Positions 1 through 6,668 of a DNA stretch of 7,750 nt are shown here, one piece after another. Where the stretch lies: contig SLAK01000378.1 in assembly GCA_007126855.1 (NCBI GenBank), forward strand, positions 1-7,750, given 5' to 3'. The stretch's first letter is position 1, and each line of letters begins with the position of its first letter. The stretch comes from Dehalococcoidia bacterium. GTDB taxonomy: Bacteria; Chloroflexota; Dehalococcoidia; Tepidiformales; Tepidiformaceae. Both the position numbers and the translations under genes were made by a program. The notes beneath the pieces were generated by a model. That model saw only the letters and a list, made by a program, of their open reading frames with translations, was not told the DNA's origin and made no database searches.

Positions 1-897
1 CCCCGCGCGTTCCTGGAATGGGTCGACCTCTGCGAGGACAGCCCGGTGGACTCCATCTGGTTCAGCGAGCGGCTCGTCTCGAAGCACAGGCAGCTCGAGC
101 CGATGACCGCCTTCGGCGTCATCGCCGGGCGGACTGAGCGCATCAAGTTCGGCATGAACGCCGTGGTCCTGCCGCTGCGTGACCCGCTCGTGCTCGCCAA
201 GGAATGCGCAACGCTCGATTTCCTCAGCGACGGCCGCCTGCTGCCAGCCTACGGTGTCGGCGCGGAGACAGCCCCCGAGTTCCGCGCGACCGGCCGCGAG
301 CCGCGAGGACGCGGCGCCTACGCCGACGAAATGCTCGACATCATGACGCGCCTCTGGGTCGAGGACGATGTGACCTACCACGGCAAGCATTTCCACTATG
401 AAGGTGTGAGCATCAGCCCGAAGCCGGTGCAGGACCCGCTGCCGGTCTGGATTGGCGGCAGCAGCGAAGCGGCCATCCGCCGCACGGCCCGCATCGGGAC
501 AGGATGGCTTGCCGGGGTGCAATCGCCCGCGCAGGTCGCGCCGGTGGTGGCGGCGATCAGGGAAGCCGCTGCCGCGACCGGCCGGGAGATCGACCCCGAC
601 CACTACGGCGCCGGTTTCCCGTTTCGGTTTGGGTCATGGGACGAGCCAATCGTCGAGCGCACCGCCGAAGGCTACCGCCGCGCGTTGCGCGATGCCGATC
701 CCGCGGCGCTCTTCGCCGTCGGCGATGCAGAAGCCATCGTCGGGCGGGCGCGCGAGTATGTGGACGCCGGCATCTCCAAGTTCGTCCTTCGCCCCATCGC
801 CGAAAGCGACGCCGACATGCGCGAGCAAATGCGCCGGCTCATCGAGACCGTGCTCCCTGTGGTCCACGAGTTCGAGCCCGCGATGGAGTACAGCTAA
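1..897 (+). CDS. LLM-class (luciferase-like) F420-dependent oxidoreductase, 5' partial
   Basis: The frame is open from base 1, so the true start lies upstream of the window; 298 residues are visible, ending at TAA 895-897. The family is the TIM-barrel luciferase-like monooxygenase superfamily, whose bacterial members often use coenzyme F420, or FMN, for hydride transfer in the cytosol. Visible family marks (numbered from base 1) are the strand and turn GRTERIKFGMNAVVLPLRDP (43-62), the LDFLSDGRLLPAYGVGA stretch (72-88), the Y-ADEMLDIMTRLW helix (107-119), the substrate-side segment SISPKPVQDPLPVWIGGSS (138-155), and a C-terminal barrel helix and strand GDAEAIVGRAREYVDAGISK (241-260). Most of the protein is present if the family's usual length of about 300-330 residues holds. 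Which cofactor and substrate it uses cannot be told from this sequence; F420 is the usual assignment. It is the only + strand gene and converges on tilS, so it is not part of the long - strand run. Confidence 0.87.
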   Translation, partial: PRAFLEWVDLCEDSPVDSIWFSERLVSKHRQLEPMTAFGVIAGRTERIKFGMNAVVLPLRDPLVLAKECATLDFLSDGRLLPAYGVGAETAPEFRATGREPRGRGAYADEMLDIMTRLWVEDDVTYHGKHFHYEGVSISPKPVQDPLPVWIGGSSEAAIRRTARIGTGWLAGVQSPAQVAPVVAAIREAAAATGREIDPDHYGAGFPFRFGSWDEPIVERTAEGYRRALRDADPAALFAVGDAEAIVGRAREYVDAGISKFVLRPIAESDADMREQMRRLIETVLPVVHEFEPAMEYS

Positions 898-911
898 CCC
901 GGAGGCTCGAA
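871..911. repeat. 8-bp inverted repeat around two convergent stop codons
   Basis: TTCGAGCC at 871-878 and its exact reverse complement GGCTCGAA at 904-911 enclose a 25-nt loop that contains the TAA of the oxidoreductase and the TAG of tilS. Both arms are coding: each encodes Phe-Glu-Pro near the C-terminus of its own protein. It could act as a bidirectional 3'-end structure, but the loop is long and no T-run follows on either strand, so it does not look like a standard intrinsic terminator. Confidence 0.35.
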
Positions 912-2258
912 AGCGAAGCGGATCCAGAGCGCGTCGTCCTCGGGCACGCGAGGCAGCCGGATATCCGGATGCGACACGGCGATCACGCCGGCACTGTCTG
1001 CGACGACCACGCTCCGCTGCCGCTCCCATCGCGGCACTTTGGCGTTGGTAAAGACGTCGGAGAGGCGCGGCCGGCCCTTGCGGGCACGAAGCTGGTCCCC
1101 GGCTTGCGGCGGGCGCACCCGCGCGGCGCCTTTGAGCGACGACATCGGAATGGCCGCAACCGTCTCGCCCGCCTGCGGCTCCAGCCGGTCGGTCGACACT
1201 TCGATGCGCCAGGGCCCGGCTCGGGTTACCCCGGGGATGTTGAGCACCTTCGGCTCGAATGGTTCCGGCTCCTGCAGTAGAGGCCCAATGCGCGCCTGCC
1301 CGGAGGACACCTCGACGACGGTGTCACCAAAGGCGACCATTCCCGAGCCCTTGTCCAGGACATCCGCCAGGTTCTTCAGGCGGGTCCGGTTGATTTCCGC
1401 TTCGATGCGCGAGAACAGCGCCTCGCGCTCGACAACCAGCGTCAGGCCTTCCTGCGGAAGCGCAGCGAGCTTCGCGACGTCAAAGATGGAGCCAAACGGG
1501 TTCCGCGTGCGCGGTTGCACCTGCATCGCCCGGTTCTCGACGTCTTCGAACAGCTCCCGCGCGCTTTCCGCCAGGCCGATCAGCGCACGGTCGACCGACG
1601 GGTTCAACTCGCGCAGGTAGGGCAACGTCTCGTGCCGCAGCCGGTTCCGCAGGTGTGACTGGTCGACGTTCGAGGCGTCTACCCGCGGGGTCACTCCGGC
1701 TGCCTGGCAGATTCCGACGGTATCGGCGCGCGTGAGCGGCAGGAGCGGCCTGATGAGCGTGTGCGCCTCCGAGCCGGGCACAGGGCTGCGGGGCAACATC
1801 CCGCGGATTCCGCGCACTCCTGAGCCCCTGAGCACGCGCTGGAGCACGGTTTCTGCCTGGTCGTCGGCGGTGTGACCCGTGGCGATGGCGCCGGCTTCTT
1901 GCTTCCCTGCGATGAAGGCAAGGAACTGGTAGCGCATCCGCCGGGCCGCTTCCTCCATGCCCATGCGCCGCTGCGCCTGCGCTTCCCGGACGTCGCCTTC
2001 GCCGGTGAAGCAGGGCACGTCGAGGTCAGCACAGAGCTGCCGGACGAACTCCAGGTCGTCATGTGAATCGGGACGCAGCTTGTGGTCGAAATGCGCCACG
2101 GCCAGCTCGAAGCCAAAGCGTTCCCGTAACTCCCGCAGTACCAGCAGCGCTGCGACCGAATCCGAACCGCCGGATACGGCAACGAGCAGCCGCTTGACGC
2201 GGCGGAACAGCCGCTCTTCGCGGGCGAAGCGTTCGACGATGCGGGCCGCTTCCTTCAC
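894..2258 (-). CDS. tilS: tRNA(Ile)-lysidine synthetase TilS
   Basis: TilS uses ATP to join lysine to C34 of the tRNA(Ile2) anticodon CAU, which changes it to read AUA and to be charged with isoleucine. The 454-residue protein has the ATP-pyrophosphatase P-loop SGGSDS at 29-34, the VAHFDHKLRPDS motif at 54-65, EEAARRMRYQFL at 102-113, the ATGHTADDQAETVLQR segment at 126-141, LIRPLLPLTR at 168-177, and the DASN...RNRLRHETLP tRNA-recognition stretch at 194-213. A C-terminal TilS domain follows, with RPPQAGDQLRARKGRPRLSD at 382-401 and NAKVPRWERQ at 405-414. It is therefore the long form with the extra C-terminal domain. The start is GTG at 2258-2256, 9 bp after the ftsB stop. No good ribosome binding site is visible, so translation may be coupled to ftsB. 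Its TAG stop (896-894) overlaps the TAA of the convergent oxidoreductase gene. Identification is firm; the exact start is less so. Confidence 0.96.
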   Translation of the reverse strand: MKEAARIVERFAREERLFRRVKRLLVAVSGGSDSVAALLVLRELRERFGFELAVAHFDHKLRPDSHDDLEFVRQLCADLDVPCFTGEGDVREAQAQRRMGMEEAARRMRYQFLAFIAGKQEAGAIATGHTADDQAETVLQRVLRGSGVRGIRGMLPRSPVPGSEAHTLIRPLLPLTRADTVGICQAAGVTPRVDASNVDQSHLRNRLRHETLPYLRELNPSVDRALIGLAESARELFEDVENRAMQVQPRTRNPFGSIFDVAKLAALPQEGLTLVVEREALFSRIEAEINRTRLKNLADVLDKGSGMVAFGDTVVEVSSGQARIGPLLQEPEPFEPKVLNIPGVTRAGPWRIEVSTDRLEPQAGETVAAIPMSSLKGAARVRPPQAGDQLRARKGRPRLSDVFTNAKVPRWERQRSVVVADSAGVIAVSHPDIRLPRVPEDDALWIRFAFEPPG

Positions 2259-2267
2259 AGGTGGACG

Positions 2268-2615
2268 TTAACGCGGGAACAGCCGTTCCCACCAGTCGCC
2301 GGCGGTGAGGCGCTGCTCTTCCATCGGCGGGCTGATGACGACGACCGGCGTTTCGTCGGGGTAGACGTATCCAAGCTCGCGGCGGGCCTGCTGCTCCACA
2401 AAGTCATCCGACTCAACGTAGTCCCGGACGCCGTCCAGGTAGTCGCGCTTCTCTTCCAGCGCGGCAAGCTTGCGCTCCGCCTGGTCGCGCTGCTCAGCGA
2501 GCTGGTGATTCTCATACCAGCCCGATACCGCCGCGTAGCCGAAGTAGCCGGCAACCGCCAGGCAGGCGATGAAAAGCAACTGGCTGCGCGTTCGAGGGAT
2601 GACAGAAAGTGCCAC
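2268..2615 (-). CDS. FtsB/DivIC-family septum formation protein
   Basis: This 115-residue bitopic membrane protein is of the kind that, with FtsL and FtsQ/DivIB, links the Z-ring to septal peptidoglycan synthesis. There is a short basic cytoplasmic tail (1-11, including PRTR), one hydrophobic segment at about 12-31 (LLFIACLAVAGYFGYAAV), and a charged coiled-coil stretch at 33-66 (ENHQLAEQRDQAERKLAALE...). The family signature VESDDFVEQQARRELGYVYP follows at 67-86, then a short extracytoplasmic tail ending in WWERLFPR. Size and architecture match FtsB/DivIC. The start is GTG at 2615-2613 with no clear Shine-Dalgarno sequence. It sits 27 bp after the phosphatase stop and 9 bp before tilS. A divIC gene next to tilS is also a known neighbourhood in Firmicutes, which supports both calls. 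I cannot choose between the names ftsB and divIC from sequence alone, so no symbol is given. Confidence 0.88.
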   Translation of the reverse strand: MALSVIPRTRSQLLFIACLAVAGYFGYAAVSGWYENHQLAEQRDQAERKLAALEEKRDYLDGVRDYVESDDFVEQQARRELGYVYPDETPVVVISPPMEEQRLTAGDWWERLFPR

Positions 2616-2642
2616 GATGAAGACACGCTACGGCCACCGGGA

Positions 2643-3251
2643 TCAAGGTTCAAGCCCCTGTACATGACAAATATCATTCAATCGCAGGATTGTCGCCCTC
2701 CCGCCGTCGGCGTCGATGATGCTTACCGACGCAAGATCGACCGCAAAGGAGCGGAAGGCAGTCAGCGGCAGGCCAACGAGGCGGCAGAGTATCACACGGA
2801 TGACAAAGTTGTGCGTCACGAGCGCCACGCTACCGGCATCGCCTTCTCGTAGCCGGTTAAGGAAGGGTGTTACGCGCGCATCCACGTCTGCCAGGCTCTC
2901 GCCGCCGGGCATCACCGCGGTCGGCGCGTCCGCCCCGGCCCAGAGACGCAGGAAGTCGGGGTAGCGCTTGCGCATTTCGCCGAAGGGCATCCCCTCTGTC
3001 TCGCCCACATCGAGTTCAAGGAGTGCATCGGTGATAACCGGCTCGCCGTCCCGGCACATCGCTCGCGCGAAGGCCGCGGCGCGCTCGAGCGGGCTCGTAT
3101 AGATGGCATCGACGTGATGGGACTGGAAGTACTCGCAGGTCCGGCGCGCCTGCTCGAGGCCCAGGTCGGTCAGGGGGACATCGTCACGCCCGAGGCCGAG
3201 CCCGTCGCGGTTGTAGGTCGTCTCCCCATGGCGGACGAGATAGATTCTCAT
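2643..3251 (-). CDS. Histidine phosphatase family protein (phosphoglycerate mutase/CobC-like)
   Basis: This 202-residue enzyme belongs to the branch of the histidine phosphatase superfamily that forms a phosphohistidine intermediate. Visible catalytic marks are the N-terminal LVRHGETTYN motif (5-14, with R7 and nucleophile H8), SPLERAAAFA with the second arginine R57, the acidic ELDVGETEGM stretch (79-88, general acid probably E79), PGGES (115-119) and the second catalytic histidine in VTHNFVIR (145-152, H147). I chose the ATG at 3251-3249 because the RHG motif then lies at residues 7-9 as usual in the family. A longer open frame reaching 3512 runs antisense-style across the DUF2344 gene and its extra residues show no family similarity. 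The ATG overlaps the TGA of the upstream gene (ATGA), which indicates translational coupling. The substrate is unknown. Adenosylcobalamin precursor alpha-ribazole phosphate (CobC) is possible given the B12 genes upstream, but nothing here proves it. Confidence 0.9.
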   Translation of the reverse strand: MRIYLVRHGETTYNRDGLGLGRDDVPLTDLGLEQARRTCEYFQSHHVDAIYTSPLERAAAFARAMCRDGEPVITDALLELDVGETEGMPFGEMRKRYPDFLRLWAGADAPTAVMPGGESLADVDARVTPFLNRLREGDAGSVALVTHNFVIRVILCRLVGLPLTAFRSFAVDLASVSIIDADGGRATILRLNDICHVQGLEP

Positions 3252-3940
3252 TCCGCAAACCGCCCGCGCCGGCGCCAGGCTTCGCGCGCTGGCGATGGTT
3301 CGTCGAGGATAAGCCCTTTGCGGATGTAAGCCGAGGGCGCCGCGCCGGGCAACAATGCTTTGATCAGCTCTTCCGGGCGGAGATTCTGCTCCTGCCCGGC
3401 GCTCAGGCGCGCGCTCAGGCGCACGCCGCCCTCCTCGGGCGCCACAGAAAGCTGGCGCACGCCGGCCCGCATGTCGTAGGTGCGCGACTTGTCGCGGCGC
3501 TCCTCCGTCCATTCAAAGGTGTCGCGGGCCAGGAACTCATCGACGGCGGGCTGTGCGTCCTCGAGCGTGACACCCGGCACCACGATCTCGTAGTCCGCCC
3601 ATGCCAGCGATGCCTGTGGCGCCGGTGATGACAACGGCACCTCGCGAAGGCCGACGAGCGCCAGGTCTTCCGACGTCTGCTCCTCCAGCCGCTGCTCCAG
3701 TTCGTCCAGGTCGACCCGCTCGTCAAGTGTCGCGTCGACAATTTCCGCTTCGGCCAGGAAGCCCAGCGGCAGCGGCCCGGCAAAGGCTAGCTTCGGATGC
3801 GGGCTGAAACCCCCGGAATACGCAAGCGGCAGATCCGCCCGGCGGAAGGCGCGCTCCCAGTAGCGCAGCACGTCGAGGTGCGAGATGTACCGCACGCGCT
3901 CGCCTTTCCGAAACCACAAACGAATACGCTGCGCGCTCAT
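3248..3940 (-). CDS. DUF2344 / TIGR03936-type radical SAM-linked protein
   Basis: This 230-residue protein has the features of the DUF2344 family: IRLWFRKGERVRYISHLDVLR at the N-terminus (6-26), RAFRRADLPLAYSGGFSPHP (30-49), KLAFAGPLPLG (50-60), and a late RPEELIKALLPG segment (188-199) before a basic tail. The family name 'radical SAM-linked' comes from its frequent fusion to, or neighbourhood with, a radical SAM protein, often near ribonuclease G and ribosomal protein genes L21/L27. The biochemical role is not established. Here neither a radical SAM gene nor RNase G is present in the window. The ATG at 3940-3938 is preceded by a plausible ribosome binding site (AGGA, about 8 nt upstream). 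The gene lies 28 bp after meaB and overlaps the phosphatase start by 4 bp. No cysteine motif is visible, so it is not itself a radical SAM enzyme. Confidence 0.85.
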   Translation of the reverse strand: MSAQRIRLWFRKGERVRYISHLDVLRYWERAFRRADLPLAYSGGFSPHPKLAFAGPLPLGFLAEAEIVDATLDERVDLDELEQRLEEQTSEDLALVGLREVPLSSPAPQASLAWADYEIVVPGVTLEDAQPAVDEFLARDTFEWTEERRDKSRTYDMRAGVRQLSVAPEEGGVRLSARLSAGQEQNLRPEELIKALLPGAAPSAYIRKGLILDEPSPAREAWRRRGRFAE

Positions 3941-3968
3941 TCGGATGATCCTAGCATGCAGAGAAGCG

Positions 3969-4903
<935 letters not shown>

Positions 4904-4904
<1 letters not shown>

Positions 4905-5314
4905 TATGACTTCGAGGCGTTGTCGTAGACGAACTTCACGATGTCGCGCGTGTCCGTCCCGGGCCGGAAGATTGCCTTGAAGCCCAGCTTCTCCAGCTCG
5001 GCGGTGTCTTCGTCCGGGATGATGCCGCCGCAAAAGAGCAGCACATCGTCCAGGTCGCGCTTCTTCAGCTCTTCGACGACGCGCGGAAAGAGCTCCAGAT
5101 GCGCGCCCGAGAGGATGCTCAGCCCGACGACGTCGACGTCCTCCTGGAGCGCGGCCTCCGCGATCATCTCCGGCGTCTGCCGGATGCCGGTGTAGATGAC
5201 CTCGCAGCCGCCGTCGCGCAGGGCCCGGGCCACCACCTTCGCGCCGCGGTCGTGGCCGTCCAGGCCAGGTTTGGCAATGAGAACACGGGGTTTGGTCTGT
5301 GCGGGAGCAGTCAA
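4904..5314 (-). CDS. Acyl-CoA mutase small subunit, cobalamin-binding domain
   Basis: This stand-alone 136-residue B12-binding subunit corresponds to the C-terminal domain of one-piece methylmalonyl-CoA mutases. It carries the base-off motif DGHDRG (19-24) in the form D-x-H-x-x-G, with H21 as the lower axial cobalt ligand. It also has the S-x-L motif in GLSILSGAH (64-72), the GG of LLFCGGIIPDED (93-103) that contacts the nucleotide tail, and the closing GFKAIFRPGTDTRDIVKFV (111-129). Length and motifs match the small subunits of split mutases: methylmalonyl-CoA mutase in many archaea and Chloroflexi, and also isobutyryl- and 2-hydroxyisobutyryl-CoA mutases. It would pair with the large subunit ending at 7209. 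The start is TTG at 5314-5312, supported by a strong Shine-Dalgarno sequence; no ATG or GTG in the right place competes. Its stop overlaps the meaB start by one base. Confidence 0.94.
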
Positions 5315-5324
5315 CGCTTCCTCT

Positions 5325-5330
5325 CCTCCT
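5325..5330 (-). promoter_or_regulatory. Shine-Dalgarno sequence that supports the TTG start of the mutase small subunit
   Basis: The - strand reads AGGAGG 10 nt before the TTG at 5314-5312, followed by a second purine run, AGAGGAAG (5324-5317), that lies closer to the start. It is the strongest ribosome binding site in the window. It justifies a TTG start for the B12-binding subunit and suggests high, independent translation of that subunit rather than coupling to the upstream VOC gene, which ends 27 bp before. Confidence 0.75.
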
Positions 5331-5341
5331 GGCGCGGGCCG

Positions 5342-5821
5342 CTAACCGGCCGCGACCCTGTTGAATGCATCGGTAACTTCCGGCGGCGCCTGCACCAGCT
5401 CCACCAGCACGCCGCCCGCGCCGATCGGCGCGTCCTCGTTGCCCTTCGGGTGGACAAAGCAAATGTCGAATCCCGAAGCGCCCTTGCGGATGCCGCCCGG
5501 CGTGAACCGCACGCCTTTCGACTCCATCCACTGCACCGCGGCGGGGAGATCGTCGATCCAGAGGCCGATGTGGTTCAGCGGTGGGTTGTGCACCGCCGGC
5601 TTGGCCTCGGGATCGATCGGCTGCATCAGGTCCACTTCGACCTTCAGCGGCCCGCTGCCGGTCACGGCGATGTCCTCGTCGACGTTCTCCGATTCGGCCC
5701 GGTAGGTGCCGCTCACGTCCAGGCCAAGGATGTCGATCCAGAACTTCCTCAGGTCTTCTTTGTTCAGCGCGCCCACGGCGATTTGCTGGACGCCAAGCAC
5801 GCGGAAGGGGCGATCGCCCAT
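5342..5821 (-). CDS. Single-domain VOC family protein, candidate methylmalonyl-CoA epimerase or glyoxalase I-like
   Basis: This 159-residue protein has the paired beta-alpha-beta-beta-beta modules of the vicinal oxygen chelate fold. The first module begins at VLGVQQIAVG (8-17) with KFWIDILGLDV (26-36), and the second at LNHIGLWIDDLPAAVQWME (82-100). It ends with CFVHPKGN (121-128) and GGVLVELVQAPPEV (136-149). By eye the four metal-ligand positions hold Q13, E62 (or D64), H84 and E141. The closing GVLVELVQ is typical of methylmalonyl-CoA epimerases, but the first ligand is Gln, not the His usual there. The context between mutase subunit genes favours an epimerase role, racemising (2S)- and (2R)-methylmalonyl-CoA; the ligand set is glyoxalase I-like. 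I chose ATG 5821-5819 because GGAGG stands 10 nt upstream and the fold starts just after it. An in-frame extension to 5896 is possible but unsupported. Confidence 0.85.
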   Translation of the reverse strand: MGDRPFRVLGVQQIAVGALNKEDLRKFWIDILGLDVSGTYRAESENVDEDIAVTGSGPLKVEVDLMQPIDPEAKPAVHNPPLNHIGLWIDDLPAAVQWMESKGVRFTPGGIRKGASGFDICFVHPKGNEDAPIGAGGVLVELVQAPPEVTDAFNRVAAG

Positions 5822-5904
5822 AAATGTTGCGCCTCCGGTAACGTTCGAGCCGAGTGTATCTTTTTCTGTGGCTTCGGGCGATTCACCGGGAGACAAATTC
5901 GCTC
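5822..5904 (-). promoter_or_regulatory. 83-bp gap between the two VOC genes; possible weak internal promoter
   Basis: This is the largest non-coding gap in the window and is more AT-rich than its surroundings (runs such as gaattt, agaaaaagata and caacattt). TACACT (- strand, 5858-5853) matches four of six bases of a -10 hexamer, but no convincing -35 box lies at the normal 16-18 bp distance; TTGTCT is about 28 bp away. The gap also holds the GGAGG site near its downstream end. It could carry an internal promoter that separates the large-subunit genes from the epimerase-small subunit-meaB genes. No hairpin terminator is evident. Confidence 0.25.
5832..5836 (-). promoter_or_regulatory. Shine-Dalgarno sequence that decides the start of the single-domain VOC gene
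   Basis: GGAGG on the - strand lies 10 nt before the ATG at 5821-5819. It places the start there rather than at the in-frame upstream codon at 5896, which would add 25 residues without resemblance to the VOC fold. Confidence 0.65.
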
Positions 5905-6663
5905 TTATGCGGGGTACGGGTCGTCCATTGGTCGGGCGTTGTACTGGATGAACGCGAACGGCACGCCGCCCGTCCCGCCCTTGACCTCGGCGATCATGGC
6001 GCCGGGCTGGACCGCGGGCGTGGGGTCGTTGCAGGGGAGGCCGGCGTCGCGGGCGGCGGCAATGGCCGCGTGGATATCGTCGACGGTGAGCACCATGCCC
6101 CAGTAGCTGGCGCGAAGCGGGCCGGGCTTCGGCTCCGGTGGCCCCGCGAACTCCAGGATCACGTCCACGAGCTTCGCGAACTCCAGGTGCGCTTGTGTGC
6201 CGGGCCGCGTCATCTTCCGCTTGATCTCCACGCCGAGTTGCTGCCGAAAGTGAGCGGCGGTGGCTGCGCTGTCGTTCGAGGCGATGACAATGTGGTCGAT
6301 GTTGCGCACGCTCTCGTGCCTCCCGGCCTTACCGGGATCGAATGCGGCTCCCGGTGAGACGGTGGCGATGCCGAGGCCGAGGTGCTCGTCGCGGTCCAGC
6401 AGGCGCCTTTCGCTGTCGGCGCTCCCGGTGGCCTCGAAGCACAGGTGGTGGATGCCCTCGTCGCCACCTTCTTCGTAAAGCGCGATTGCGGACTGGCCCA
6501 CGGGGAGAATGACCGTCCGCCCCCTCGAAAGCGGCGTCCCGTCGCCCGACAGGCATGGTTGGTGGTCAAAGACCGGCAGAGACAGCACGCGGGCATAGAA
6601 CTGCAGCGCCGCATCAATGTCCTGGACGGCGATAGCGGCGTGGTCTACCCGGGTGAGCTGCAT
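5905..6663 (-). CDS. Two-domain VOC (glyoxalase/bleomycin-resistance fold) protein
   Basis: This 252-residue protein has two VOC units. The first begins at RVDHAAIAVQDIDAALQFYA (5-24), continues through RTVILPVGQSAIALYEE (49-65) and reaches GIHHLCFEA (70-78), a phrase typical of methylmalonyl-CoA epimerases. Its last strands appear shortened. The second begins at RNIDHIVIASNDSAATAAHF (120-139), with LVDVILEFAGPP (165-176), SYWGMVLTVDDIHAAIAAA (186-204) and GGVPFAFIQY (232-241). Metal-ligand positions look incomplete: in unit 1 alanine (A61) stands where Glu or Gln is expected, and in unit 2 W188/G189 and F238 or Q240 stand where His and Glu are expected. The neighbours suggest an acyl-CoA-related role, but epimerase activity is doubtful and the substrate is unknown. 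The ATG at 6663-6661 follows the DinB-like stop by 5 bp. Family call is secure, function is not. Confidence 0.8.
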   Translation of the reverse strand: MQLTRVDHAAIAVQDIDAALQFYARVLSLPVFDHQPCLSGDGTPLSRGRTVILPVGQSAIALYEEGGDEGIHHLCFEATGSADSERRLLDRDEHLGLGIATVSPGAAFDPGKAGRHESVRNIDHIVIASNDSAATAAHFRQQLGVEIKRKMTRPGTQAHLEFAKLVDVILEFAGPPEPKPGPLRASYWGMVLTVDDIHAAIAAARDAGLPCNDPTPAVQPGAMIAEVKGGTGGVPFAFIQYNARPMDDPYPA

Positions 6664-6668
6664 CGCTC

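Noticed and set aside
452..1280. Two + strand open frames (about 200 and 258 residues) overlapping the oxidoreductase and the tilS end.
   Set aside because: Arginine-, proline- and alanine-rich products typical of alternative frames in GC-rich DNA; they conflict with two well-supported genes.
2255..2677. A 140-residue - strand open frame overlapping ftsB.
   Set aside because: Serine- and arginine-rich shadow frame. The overlapping FtsB-like frame has a membrane segment, coiled coil and family signature.
3252..3512. An 87-residue N-terminal extension of the histidine phosphatase.
   Set aside because: It overlaps the DUF2344 gene in another frame, and the RHG catalytic motif would then lie far from the N-terminus. 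The ATG at 3251 with ATGA coupling is the better start.
4905..5531. A long N-terminal extension of MeaB (open frame reaching 5531, total 520 residues).
   Set aside because: The extra residues are arginine- and glycine-rich with no domain, and they run over the well-supported B12-binding subunit gene on the same strand in another frame. The family starts at the GTG near 4904.
5822..5896. A 25-residue N-terminal extension of the single-domain VOC protein.
   Set aside because: The internal ATG at 5821 has GGAGG at a suitable distance, and the VOC fold starts just after it. The extension has no resemblance to the family.
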